Below, piece after piece: positions 1 through 7,528 of a stretch of 64,000 nucleotides of DNA. Numbering within the stretch: the stretch's first letter is position 1; the number at the start of each line of letters is the position of its first letter. The stretch is from Thermohalobaculum sp039805905 (lineage in GTDB: Bacteria > Pseudomonadota > Alphaproteobacteria > Rhodobacterales > Rhodobacteraceae), in contig JBDIVM010000005.1 in assembly GCA_039805905.1 (NCBI GenBank), positions 1 through 64,000 on the forward strand, in the 5' to 3' direction. The notes beneath the pieces were generated by a model. That model did not search any database and was not told the DNA's origin. It saw only the letters and a list, made by a program, of their open reading frames with translations. The translations under genes were made by a program, and so were the position numbers.

Positions 1-90
1 CCCGCGACAATCAGGATGCGAAAACCCTTGATCGCGGCGCCTGACGCAGCAATCATTGTACCCGTCGCGGCACTTCGACTCTCATCCTGA

Positions 91-408
91 TCGTCGCGCC
101 CGCATCATCCAGATTGTCGCGCCATAGACCTGTCCCGCGCGGCCGGAGCCACCCCGCACATGCGGCTGACCGCGGCGCTCTCCGACGGCCACAGACTCTT
201 CGCCATCCGCTATTCCTCCGACGTCGAGGTGCCGACCCTCTACCACCGCCGCGCCTGCTCCACGGGCGGCCGCGCGCTGGTGTCCGAACCGCTGGAGGAT
301 GGCGAGGATGGCTGGACCGCGATACCGCCCGGAAGCTGGGCCGAGATCGGGGTCGAAGGCGCCGCGATCAGCCCATTCTGCCCGGCGCACGCCGCGCTCG
401 CCGCCTGA
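91..408 (+). pseudogene. C-terminal fragment of a class II glutamine amidotransferase (YafJ/EgtC-like)
   Basis: The frame after the stop codon at 88-90 encodes the end of a class II (Ntn-type) glutamine amidotransferase. Visible family signatures are the stretch RLTAALSDGHRLFAIRYSSD, then PTLYH, and a tail reading ALVSEPLEDGEDGWTAIPPG. In the family this region follows an N-terminal catalytic Cys domain of roughly 170 residues. None of that domain is encoded here, because only 90 bases precede the fragment and they hold an in-frame stop. The first ATG in frame is at 160, which would leave 82 residues and no active site. I read it as a remnant, or as a gene broken by a frameshift just before the window. 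A truncated but expressed protein is unlikely. Confidence 0.5.
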
Positions 409-433
409 CCCGCCGGACCGGCGGCGACCTGGT

Positions 434-1861
434 TCAGAGAATGGGCGCGGCCAGCCGAGCGACCGGCGCACCGAGGCGCACCCACAACGGCCGGTCGCGG
501 AACGTCGCGTGGTCGTAGCCGTAGCTCTCGGCGAAGTCTTGATCGAGCATCGACGCCACCTCGGCGGCAAAGCCTCGGTCGGTCACCAGGGCGGTGATCT
601 CGAAATTCAGCCGGAACGAACGGTTGTCGAGATTGGCGGTTCCGACCGCGGCGGCAGCGTCGTCGATCAGCATGACCTTCTGGTGCAGGAACCCGCCCGT
701 GTAGCGGTAAAACTTCACCCCGCTCGCCTGCGCCTCGCCGAAATAGGAGAAGGCGGCGAGCCAGACCGCAAGGTGGTCGCGCATCTCTGGCACCATCACC
801 CGCACATCGACGCCGCGCAGCGCCGCAAGCTTCAGCGCGGTCAGCACGTCGATGTCGGGCACGAAATAGGGGCTGACGATCCAGATCCGCCGCTGCGCCG
901 AGTTGATGGCATGGGTGAAGAACAGTGCACAGGTCTCGAGATCGTCCGCCGGCCCGGAGGGCAGGATCAGCACACTGCGGTTCCCGTCCGCCGGCGCCTC
1001 GGCCATCCACTCGAGATCGAGGAGCTCGCCGGTCGCCCAGTTCCAGTCCTCGATGAACACGAGCTGGCAACACTGAGCCGCCGGCCCGTCCAGCCGCACA
1101 TGGGTATCGCGCCACGGCGACATCCTCGGGTCGAGCCCGAGATACTCGTCACCCACATTGTGCCCGCCGACGAACGCCGTCCGGCCATCGACCACGACAA
1201 TCTTGCGGTGGTTCCGGAAATTGAGCTGCAGCCGGTTGCGCGGCCCCTTGGTCGAGTTGAAGGCCGACACCTTGATCCCGGCGCGGGCGAGATCGCCGAC
1301 GTAGCCATCGCTCAGTGCCTGGCTGCCCATCTCGTCATAGAGCACACAGATCCGCACTCCCTGCCGCGCCTTTTCCGCAAGGCGCCGGCACAGCTCGCGG
1401 CCGAGCCCATCGTCCCGGATGATGTAGAAGGCCAGAAGGACATAGGCCTCGGCACGCTCGATGGCGGCGAAGATCTCGTCGAATGTCCGCCGGCCATTGA
1501 CGAGCAGCGTGACCCGGTTGCCACCGGTGAGCGGGAGCCCGGCCATCCTCTCGCAGGCGTCCATCGCCATGATCCCGGCGGGGCCGGCGGGCCGCGTTCC
1601 GCGGGCCGCGGCAACCAGCTGGCGCCGGGGCCGCTCGAAGAAGTCTGCCGCAGCGCGGCGGGCCTCGACATAGCCCCGGAACCGGCCCCTCCCGAAGACC
1701 GCATAGAGCGGCAGCGCGATCACCGGGATATAGACCAGAGAGAGCGCCCAGGCGATCGCGCCCTGCGACGTGCGGGCCGTCAGGACCGCATGGATGGCGC
1801 CCACCAGCCCGGCGACGATGACGACCGGCGTAAGGACGAGGAGGAACGAGGAGATTTCCAT
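434..1861 (-). CDS. cls: Cardiolipin synthase (phospholipase D family)
   Basis: This 475-residue membrane enzyme condenses two phosphatidylglycerols, or another phosphatidyl donor, to cardiolipin in the inner membrane. Two hydrophobic segments span about residues 5-28 and 36-55. Two PLD domains follow, each with an HKD motif: HRKIVVVDG at about 218 and HQKVMLID at about 393, the second followed by GTANLDNRSF, which is typical of bacterial Cls. Length fits the ClsA type. It stands alone on the minus strand with a short gap to the amidotransferase fragment. Substrate preference cannot be read from sequence, but the double HKD plus twin N-terminal helices make the family assignment firm. Confidence 0.93.
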   Translation of the reverse strand: MEISSFLLVLTPVVIVAGLVGAIHAVLTARTSQGAIAWALSLVYIPVIALPLYAVFGRGRFRGYVEARRAAADFFERPRRQLVAAARGTRPAGPAGIMAMDACERMAGLPLTGGNRVTLLVNGRRTFDEIFAAIERAEAYVLLAFYIIRDDGLGRELCRRLAEKARQGVRICVLYDEMGSQALSDGYVGDLARAGIKVSAFNSTKGPRNRLQLNFRNHRKIVVVDGRTAFVGGHNVGDEYLGLDPRMSPWRDTHVRLDGPAAQCCQLVFIEDWNWATGELLDLEWMAEAPADGNRSVLILPSGPADDLETCALFFTHAINSAQRRIWIVSPYFVPDIDVLTALKLAALRGVDVRVMVPEMRDHLAVWLAAFSYFGEAQASGVKFYRYTGGFLHQKVMLIDDAAAAVGTANLDNRSFRLNFEITALVTDRGFAAEVASMLDQDFAESYGYDHATFRDRPLWVRLGAPVARLAAPIL

Positions 1862-2081
1862 ACCAAGCTGCGGGTCCCGACGTCGCGCCCGCCCTGCGGG
1901 GGCGCCGTCAACGGATCAGATTCGGACGCTACATGCAACGCGGCCACGAGGCACAGGCGGGAGGCAAAGGCGCTCCGATGAGTCCGCGCCGCTGCTCCTG
2001 CCGCCCTCGCGCGGGGCCGTCTGCCGTCCCGGCTCCCCTTCCGAAGGCGGCAACGCTCCGCAGGCCCGGCGGTCTCTCGGC

Positions 2082-2360
2082 TCAGCCGACCCGGAAGAAC
2101 CCGGCCTCCGGGCTTTCCGCAAAATGGTGCCAGGCCTGCCCGCGCTTGACCGGATCGGGCTCGAACAGCGAGGGGTTCCGATCCCGGAGCCGGCGCCACT
2201 CGTCCTCGCTGAAGGAGAATTCGGCACAGACACGGAGCCCACCGGGCCGCGAAGGCTGGCTCCTCCGCTGGAACTGACGCACCTTCACGCCTTCGATCCT
2301 GTCCGACCAGTCATGGCGTGCGACCGAGCCGTCGGAGAAAAGCTGCAACTCTACGGGCAT
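2082..2360 (-). CDS. Hypothetical protein, 92 aa
   Basis: I do not recognise this small protein. It is soluble, with no signal peptide or membrane segment, and is rich in Arg, Ser, Trp and Phe. The middle contains an acidic/aromatic stretch (FSFSEDEWRRLRDRNPSLF) and the end reads AWHHFAESPEAGFFRVG. The composition looks like a real folded protein rather than a GC-rich shadow frame, and no competing frame occupies the region convincingly. A TATGAT -10-like hexamer lies on the same strand at 2434-2439, but no good -35 is visible. It is monocistronic, upstream of cls in the same direction with a 220-base gap. Confidence 0.55.
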   Translation of the reverse strand: MPVELQLFSDGSVARHDWSDRIEGVKVRQFQRRSQPSRPGGLRVCAEFSFSEDEWRRLRDRNPSLFEPDPVKRGQAWHHFAESPEAGFFRVG

Positions 2361-2678
2361 GACAGGACACTCACTTCATACGCGCTACACGACACTCGGT
2401 TGCGATCCGCGACCGACTCTGTGAATATTTACAATCATAGCACGATTTCGGCCTGCCCGATCCGACATTCTCCGGATTTTCGCATCCGCTTCGGGCGGGA
2501 AACGGGCGCAACGGGCGAGAAGCCGCTCCCGGAAAAATAGACCCCCGGCCTGCGGGTCGAGCACCGAAGACCGGGGGTCATAGACACATGCGAATACAGT
2601 GACAACACCGCGGCTCCGGACTTCTTTCGGCGCATCCGAAAAAAAGCGAAGCCTGCCCGGCAATCGCGCAGGCCGGTT
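2361..2678. other. Intergenic region, AT-richer, no convincing gene
   Basis: About 320 bases separate the 92-aa protein from the SDR gene. The part at 2420-2445 is clearly AT-richer than its surroundings and contains a minus-strand TATGAT, plausibly part of the promoter for the 92-aa gene. A 9-bp inverted repeat lies at 2540-2579. The minus-strand open frame here has no ribosome-binding site and no family resemblance, so I do not call it. Confidence 0.5.
2540..2579. repeat. Inverted repeat (9-bp arms, 22-nt loop)
   Basis: GACCCCCGG at 2540-2548 pairs perfectly with CCGGGGGTC at 2571-2579. It lies 100 bases past the 3' end of the SDR gene (minus strand), so it could end that operon. Neither strand shows a U-tract after the stem, so it may be a processing or stabilising hairpin instead. 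Confidence 0.45.
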
Positions 2679-3461
2679 CTATCCGCCGCCCTCTGCCCGC
2701 ACCCGCAATGCCGCGAGGCCGATTCCCGTCGCCTCGAAGCCACCGTCGACCGCCAGTACCTGGCCGTTGATGTAGCTTGCCTTCTCGCTGGCGAGGAAGT
2801 GGACTGCCTCGGCGATCTCCGCCTCGAGGCCATAGCGGTTGAGCGGGATCGCCTGGTGGTAGGCCGCGCGGATCGCCGGAGTGTGGACCTGCCTTGCCAT
2901 CGCCGTGTCGACTGGCCCGGGAGCAACCGCGTTCACGCGGATGCCGAGATTGCCGAGCTCGGCCGCCTGCTGGCGGGTCAGCTGCATCAGCGCCGCCTTC
3001 GAGGTGCCGTAGGCAACCCTGAGCGTGCTGGCGCGGAGCCCCGAGATCGATGCGATGTTGACCACGCTGCCACCGCCCTGCTGCAGCATCAGCGGCGCCA
3101 CGGCCTGGGTGCAGAGAAAGGGGCCGTTCAGGTTCACCGCGAGGATGCGCGACCAGGTGGCGAAGTCGGTCTCGAGGATCGGCCGGAAGTCCGCAATCCC
3201 GGCATTGTTGACCAGGCTGTCGATGCGGCCGAAGCGGCCGGCGACGGCATCGACTGCACCGGCCACCTGTCCCGGCTCGGCCACGTCGCAGATCACCGCC
3301 ATCGTGTCATCGGGCCGGGCGAGGCGGGCATGTGTCGCGGCGAGCGTGTCCGCATCGATGTCGAGCAGCACTACCCGCCAGCCCTCGGCCAGGAACTTCT
3401 CGGCGGTGGCGAGGCCAATGCCGCGCGCCGCGCCGGTGACGAGGGCGACACGGTCAGACAT
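2679..3461 (-). CDS. SDR-family NAD(P)-dependent oxidoreductase
   Basis: This 260-residue classical short-chain dehydrogenase carries the glycine-rich cofactor motif TGAARGIG at 9-16 and the structural NNAG at 85-88. The catalytic triad is S138, Y151 and K155 (YGTSK). An acidic residue at the end of beta-2 (LLDID, 32-36) suggests NAD rather than NADP preference. It overlaps the preceding dehydrogenase gene by 8 bp, so the two are translationally coupled and probably act on the same hydroxyacid or polyol pathway. The substrate is not identifiable; FabG-like and sugar-acid dehydrogenase roles are both possible. Confidence 0.9.
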   Translation of the reverse strand: MSDRVALVTGAARGIGLATAEKFLAEGWRVVLLDIDADTLAATHARLARPDDTMAVICDVAEPGQVAGAVDAVAGRFGRIDSLVNNAGIADFRPILETDFATWSRILAVNLNGPFLCTQAVAPLMLQQGGGSVVNIASISGLRASTLRVAYGTSKAALMQLTRQQAAELGNLGIRVNAVAPGPVDTAMARQVHTPAIRAAYHQAIPLNRYGLEAEIAEAVHFLASEKASYINGQVLAVDGGFEATGIGLAALRVRAEGGG

Positions 3462-4353
3462 CGGCCTCGCCCCCGATCAGCTTCATCACCTCGGTGTGGT
3501 CGGCGGCGCCGCCGAGCGCCGCAACCGCCCTCGCATAGAGCGCGGCGCAGTCGGCGAGCCCCCTCGCCTCCACACCCATGTCATTCGCCAGCGCCGCCGC
3601 CAGTGACAGATCCTTCGCCATCAGTCCCATCGTGAATCCGGACGCATACTTTCCGTTGTTGATCTGCTGCTTCAGCTTGACCTCGGTGGCATTGTTCTTG
3701 CCCGTAGAGACGTTGAACACATCCGCCATCACATCCGGGTCTAGGTCGAAGCGCCGGCCGATCGCCACCGCCTCACAGGCCGCGGCGAGGCCCGAGGCCG
3801 AAAGATAGTTGTTGAGCACCTTCATCGCGTGGCCTGAGCCCAGTCGTCCGGTGCGATAGACCGTTCCCATGGTCGCAAGTGCCGGAGCGATTCGATCGAT
3901 GACCTCCGCCTCGCCGCCCGCCATGATCGTGAGCCTGCCAAGCTCGGCGCGCCAGACCCCGCCCGAGACCGGCGCGTCGACGAGGCGGATCCCGGTGCCG
4001 GCGAGGGCCTCTCCCAGCGCGATGGTCTCGAGCGGGTAGGAGGTGCTCATGTCGGCGAGCGCGGCCCCGGGTTCCATCGCGCTGGCAAGGCCGCCCTGCC
4101 CCTTGGGCACCCCCGTGACCGCCGCACGCACGGCCTTGCCGTCGGGCAGCATGGTGATCACAAGCCCGGCTCCGCGGGCGGCATCGGCGGCGCTTGCTGC
4201 CACGGTCACCCCCTCGCGGCCGGCGAATGGCGCGAGCGCGCCGGCACGCAAGTCGAAGACCCGCACCTTCCAGCCCGCCTTGATCAGGCATTCGGCCATC
4301 GGCGCGCCCATCCGGCCGGTTCCCACGAATCCGATGTCGAATGCCCCGCCCAT
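3454..4353 (-). CDS. NAD(P)-dependent beta-hydroxyacid dehydrogenase (3-hydroxyisobutyrate dehydrogenase family)
   Basis: This 299-residue protein has the family's N-terminal Rossmann motif (GFVGTGRMGAPMAECL, 8-23) and the substrate-binding DAPVSGG at 126-132. The catalytic lysine K178 sits in GSGHAMKVLNNYL, ahead of the all-alpha C-terminal domain. Members oxidise 3-hydroxyisobutyrate, tartronate semialdehyde, L-threonate-type acids or sulfolactaldehyde. I cannot choose among these. The methylmalonate-semialdehyde dehydrogenase that would accompany true MmsB lies 53 kb away, so valine catabolism is not supported by context. It is first in a two-gene operon with the overlapping SDR and diverges from the EamA exporter. 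Confidence 0.88.
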   Translation of the reverse strand: MGGAFDIGFVGTGRMGAPMAECLIKAGWKVRVFDLRAGALAPFAGREGVTVAASAADAARGAGLVITMLPDGKAVRAAVTGVPKGQGGLASAMEPGAALADMSTSYPLETIALGEALAGTGIRLVDAPVSGGVWRAELGRLTIMAGGEAEVIDRIAPALATMGTVYRTGRLGSGHAMKVLNNYLSASGLAAACEAVAIGRRFDLDPDVMADVFNVSTGKNNATEVKLKQQINNGKYASGFTMGLMAKDLSLAAALANDMGVEARGLADCAALYARAVAALGGAADHTEVMKLIGGEADV

Positions 4354-4478
4354 TGCTTGCCTCCATCACGCTTGCGATTCCTCTACCTGCCCTGCTCGCG
4401 TTCGGCCAGCCGCATGCTAGAACCATCCGCGATCTGATGGCGCGGCCTGCGCCGCCCCGGCCCCGGACCCCGCCGCGC

Positions 4479-5396
4479 ATGGACCTGATCTGGATCCCGA
4501 TCGCGATCTTCGCCGCGCTGATGCAGGCCGTGCGCACGGCGGCACAGAAGGCCCTGAACGCCCGGCTCTCCACCTGGATGACCACCTATGTGCGCTCGCT
4601 CTTCGCCCTGCCCTTCGCGCTGGGCTGGCTGGCGCTGGTGATGCACTGGGAGGGGCTGGGCGCGCCCGGGTTCGGAGCGCGCTACCTTGGCTACTGCTTC
4701 GGCGCGGCGGCGGCGCAGGTGATCGCGACCTACCTGCTGATCTGGCTGTTCCAGATGCGCAACTTCGCAGTCGGCACCATGCTGTCGAAAACGGATGTGA
4801 TGCAGGCGGCAATCCTGGGCTCGGCCCTGTTCTCCGAGACGATCAGCCTGACGGGATGGGTGGCGATCCTGCTGACGGTGGCCGGCGTGATCGCCATCTC
4901 GATCGGCCGGGTCGGGCTCGGCAGGCTCGGGACAGGCGACATGACGATCGGTCAGGCGCTGATCGCGAAGCCGACTCTGGTGGGGCTGGCGACCGGGTTC
5001 TTCTTCTGCCTGAGCTACCTGTTCCTGCGCGAGGCCAGCCTCGGGCTCGCCGCGGGCGGATTCCTCTACCGGGCAGGCTGGACCGTGGTGATCGTCGGGC
5101 TGATGCAGGTGGCCGTCGTCGGCGCGGGGCTGGCGGTGACCGAACCCGCGAGCTTCCGCGCGCTGGGGCGGCAGCTCCAGCCCTGCCTCTTCATCGGCAT
5201 CACCAGCGCGGCCGGCTCGGTCGGATGGTTCACGGCGATGACGATCGAGAACGCCTCCTACGTGAAGGCGGTCGGCCAGGTCGAGGTGATCTTCACGCTG
5301 GCGATCTCGTCCCTATACTTCCGCGAGACCATCAACCGGCTCGAGCTGCTCGGCATCGCCGTGATCGTCGCCGGGGTGCTCATGTTCCTGCTCTGA
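4479..5396 (+). CDS. EamA/DMT-family membrane transporter
   Basis: This 305-residue protein has about ten hydrophobic segments arranged as two EamA repeats, the usual plan of drug/metabolite exporters. The second repeat ends with ETINRLELLGIAVIVAGVLMFLL, matching the conserved C-terminal EamA helix, and an equivalent SETISLTGWVAILLTVAGVIAI ends the first. I chose the ATG at 4479 (MDLIWIPIAIF), because the upstream extension is Pro/Arg-rich and overlaps the divergent dehydrogenase start. Only six bases separate it from the thioesterase gene, so they are likely co-transcribed. The substrate is unknown. Confidence 0.85.
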   Translation: MDLIWIPIAIFAALMQAVRTAAQKALNARLSTWMTTYVRSLFALPFALGWLALVMHWEGLGAPGFGARYLGYCFGAAAAQVIATYLLIWLFQMRNFAVGTMLSKTDVMQAAILGSALFSETISLTGWVAILLTVAGVIAISIGRVGLGRLGTGDMTIGQALIAKPTLVGLATGFFFCLSYLFLREASLGLAAGGFLYRAGWTVVIVGLMQVAVVGAGLAVTEPASFRALGRQLQPCLFIGITSAAGSVGWFTAMTIENASYVKAVGQVEVIFTLAISSLYFRETINRLELLGIAVIVAGVLMFLL

Positions 5397-5402
5397 GGTG
5401 CC

Positions 5403-5834
5403 ATGTCCCTGCCCGACCTGACCCGCCGCGAGACCTTCCGCCACTTCACTCCGGTGATCATCCGCTATTCCGACCAGGACGCGATGGCGCATGTGAACAA
5501 CACGGCGATTGCCGCCTACGTCGAGGCGGCGCGGACCGACTACATCTACCGGCTGATCCGGCTCGCCGGGGTCGAGGGGGTCGAGTTCATCCTGGCCCGG
5601 CTGGTGATCGACTACCTTCGCGAGCTGCACTATCCGGGCGAGGTCCAGGTCGGCGCGCGGCTGATCCGGGTCGGAACGAAGTCCATCACCACGGGCTATG
5701 GCGTGTTCCGGGACGAGACCTGCTACGCCACCAGCGAGTGCGTCAACGTGTTCTACGACATGGCGACGCGGACGACGACGGTGCCCCCGGAGAGCGTGCG
5801 AGCGGCACTGAGTGCGGCGCTTGCCGAGAGGTAG
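5403..5834 (+). CDS. Acyl-CoA thioesterase, hotdog fold (4HBT family)
   Basis: This 143-residue single hotdog-domain protein has the diagnostic motif RYSDQDAMAHVNNTAIAAYV. The aspartate at about 26 and the HVNN turn correspond to the catalytic Asp and nearby backbone of 4-hydroxybenzoyl-CoA thioesterases. Full family length is present. It follows the EamA gene by six bases. Relatives hydrolyse short- or medium-chain acyl-CoAs, or act at the membrane like YbgC. The specific acyl group cannot be inferred. Confidence 0.88.
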   Translation: MSLPDLTRRETFRHFTPVIIRYSDQDAMAHVNNTAIAAYVEAARTDYIYRLIRLAGVEGVEFILARLVIDYLRELHYPGEVQVGARLIRVGTKSITTGYGVFRDETCYATSECVNVFYDMATRTTTVPPESVRAALSAALAER

Positions 5835-5897
5835 GGTACGCATTTCTGCACATAGCTGGCGTGCGCGACAAACCCTGTACCGAAGCGCACACACCAA

Positions 5898-7202
5898 TCA
5901 CTGTGCGGCCAGCGCGGTGTGCCTGATGTCGGCGGCCGCGATGCCGAACTGCTTGCGGAACTGGAAGAATTCCGTTTCGGTCATCTCGACGGAAATCTCG
6001 ACACCGGCATCGCCGTCCTCACGGGACCGGACATCTCCGTGCCCATAGAGCCAGGAGATGGCGCGGCCCTCCTCGTGGCCGAGCCTGAGCGTGAAGATCA
6101 TGCGGCGCGGGAACAGCCGCGCCTCGATCTCGGCCAGCAGCCGGTCGCAACCCTCGCCGGTCACCGCCGAGGCGGCGACCACGCCGCTGCCGGGGCGCGC
6201 GGCGCCGAGCGTGGCCTCGCGGCGCTCGGGGTCGAGCAGGTCGATCTTGTTGCGAAGCTCGATCATCCCTGCCAGCCGCTCCTCGGCGACGCCGAGGTCG
6301 CGCAGCACGCCCATGACCTCGCGATTCTGCTCCTCGGTGGCAGGATGGGCGATGTTGCGGACATGGACGATCAGGTCCGCCTCGAGCACCTCCTCGAGGG
6401 TCGCACGGAAGGCGGCAACGAGCTCGTGCGGCAGGTCGGAGATGAAGCCGACCGTATCCGAGAGGATTGCTGTCCGCCCTGAAGGCAGCCGGATCTGGCG
6501 CATGGTCGGGTCGAGGGTCGCGAACAGCATGTCCTCGGCCCTGACCCCGGCCGCGGTCAGCGTGTTGAACAGCGTCGACTTGCCGGCATTGGTGTAGCCA
6601 ACCAGCGCCACCACCGGATGAGGCACCTTCTTGCGCGCGGCACGGTGCAGCGTGCGGGTGCGCACCACCCTGTCGAGCTGGCGCTTCAGGCGGACGATCT
6701 TCTCGTCGAGGATGCGCCGGTCGGCCTCGAGCTGGGTCTCTCCCGGCCCGCCGATGAAGCCGGTGGCACCGCGCTGACGCTCGAGATGGGTCCAGCTTCG
6801 GACCAGGCGGCTCTTCTGGTAGCTGAGATGCGCCAGGTCGACCTGCAGCACACCTTCTCGCGTGCGCGCCCGCTCTCCGAAAATCTCGAGGATGAGCCCG
6901 GTGCGATCGAGCACCTTGACCTTCCAGGCGCGTTCGAGATTGCGCTGCTGCACCGGGCTGAGCGCGGCATTGACGACGACCACGTCGATGCCGCGCTCGG
7001 CCAGCATCGGCGTGAGTTCGTCGACCTTTCCCTGGCCGATCAGCGTCGCGGGCGTCGGCCGTGCGAGCGGCGCGACGGCGCTGCCGACGAGCTCTATGTC
7101 GATGGCATGAACCAAGGAACGAGCCTCATCCAGCCGATCGGCCGGGTCCGCGGCTCCGGGCGCCTTCAGGGCGGGATGCAGCAGGTAGACCTTCGTCGTC
7201 AC
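5898..7202 (-). CDS. hflX: Ribosome-associated GTPase HflX
   Basis: This 434-residue protein is a translational GTPase that splits or rescues ribosomes under stress. The N-terminal HflX domain (ATLIGQGKVDEL, VVVNAALSPVQQRNLE) leads through a glycine-rich linker (RGATGFIGGPGETQLEADRR). The G domain has G1 GYTNAGKSTLF, G3 DTVGFISDLP and a G4 reading NKIDLL. I chose the GTG at 7202 (VTTKVYLLHP), because the upstream in-frame extension is the hfq gene read in another frame. It lies just downstream of hfq in the same direction with a 34-base gap, the conserved hfq-hflX arrangement. Confidence 0.95.
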   Translation of the reverse strand: MTTKVYLLHPALKAPGAADPADRLDEARSLVHAIDIELVGSAVAPLARPTPATLIGQGKVDELTPMLAERGIDVVVVNAALSPVQQRNLERAWKVKVLDRTGLILEIFGERARTREGVLQVDLAHLSYQKSRLVRSWTHLERQRGATGFIGGPGETQLEADRRILDEKIVRLKRQLDRVVRTRTLHRAARKKVPHPVVALVGYTNAGKSTLFNTLTAAGVRAEDMLFATLDPTMRQIRLPSGRTAILSDTVGFISDLPHELVAAFRATLEEVLEADLIVHVRNIAHPATEEQNREVMGVLRDLGVAEERLAGMIELRNKIDLLDPERREATLGAARPGSGVVAASAVTGEGCDRLLAEIEARLFPRRMIFTLRLGHEEGRAISWLYGHGDVRSREDGDAGVEISVEMTETEFFQFRKQFGIAAADIRHTALAAQ

Positions 7203-7236
7203 CCGAGCCCCGCCGGTCCGGCAACCTCGGACAGGG

Positions 7237-7479
7237 TCATGCCTCTTCGTTGCCGTCGTAGAGGCTGAACGGCTGTGCCGGCATGACTGTCGAGATTGCG
7301 TGCTTGTAGACGAGCTGCGACTGCCCGTCCCGCCGCAGCAGGACGCAGAAATTGTCAAACCAGGTGATCACACCCTGCAGTTTGACTCCATTCACGAGAA
7401 ATACCGTTACCGGAACCTTCTGCTTGCGAACGTGGTTGAGGAATGTGTCTTGGAGATTCTGTCTGCTTTCGCCGGCCAT
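7237..7479 (-). CDS. hfq: RNA chaperone Hfq
   Basis: This 80-residue Sm-like protein forms the hexameric ring that pairs sRNAs with mRNAs. The Sm1 region reads NLQDTFLNHVRKQKVPVTVFLVNGVKLQGVI (I cite only the signature start and end) and Sm2 contains VYKHAISTVMP. Distal-face and lateral residues are typical. The start at 7479 (MAGESRQNLQ) matches the family; upstream in-frame sequence belongs to the spacer after trkH. An AGGCGAAAA stretch before the ATG serves as ribosome-binding site. The C-terminal tail is short (SLYDGNEEA), as usual in alphaproteobacteria. Confidence 0.97.
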   Translation of the reverse strand: MAGESRQNLQDTFLNHVRKQKVPVTVFLVNGVKLQGVITWFDNFCVLLRRDGQSQLVYKHAISTVMPAQPFSLYDGNEEA

Positions 7480-7528
7480 TTTTTTCGCCTGACATTTTTT
7501 GCGCGCTTGGGGCCAGCTGCTGCCGACC

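Noticed and set aside
2540..2579. Intrinsic terminator of the SDR operon
   Set aside because: The stem is good but the 22-nt loop is long and neither strand has a U-tract, so it is listed as an inverted repeat only.
2385..2663. Minus-strand 92-codon frame between the SDR gene and the small hypothetical
   Set aside because: No ribosome-binding site and no family resemblance; it contains the 9-bp hairpin and overlaps the AT-rich promoter-like segment.
3454..4353. Valine-pathway 3-hydroxyisobutyrate dehydrogenase (mmsB) paired with mmsA
   Set aside because: The two genes are 53 kb apart and the local partner is an SDR and an exporter, so pathway assignment is not supported.
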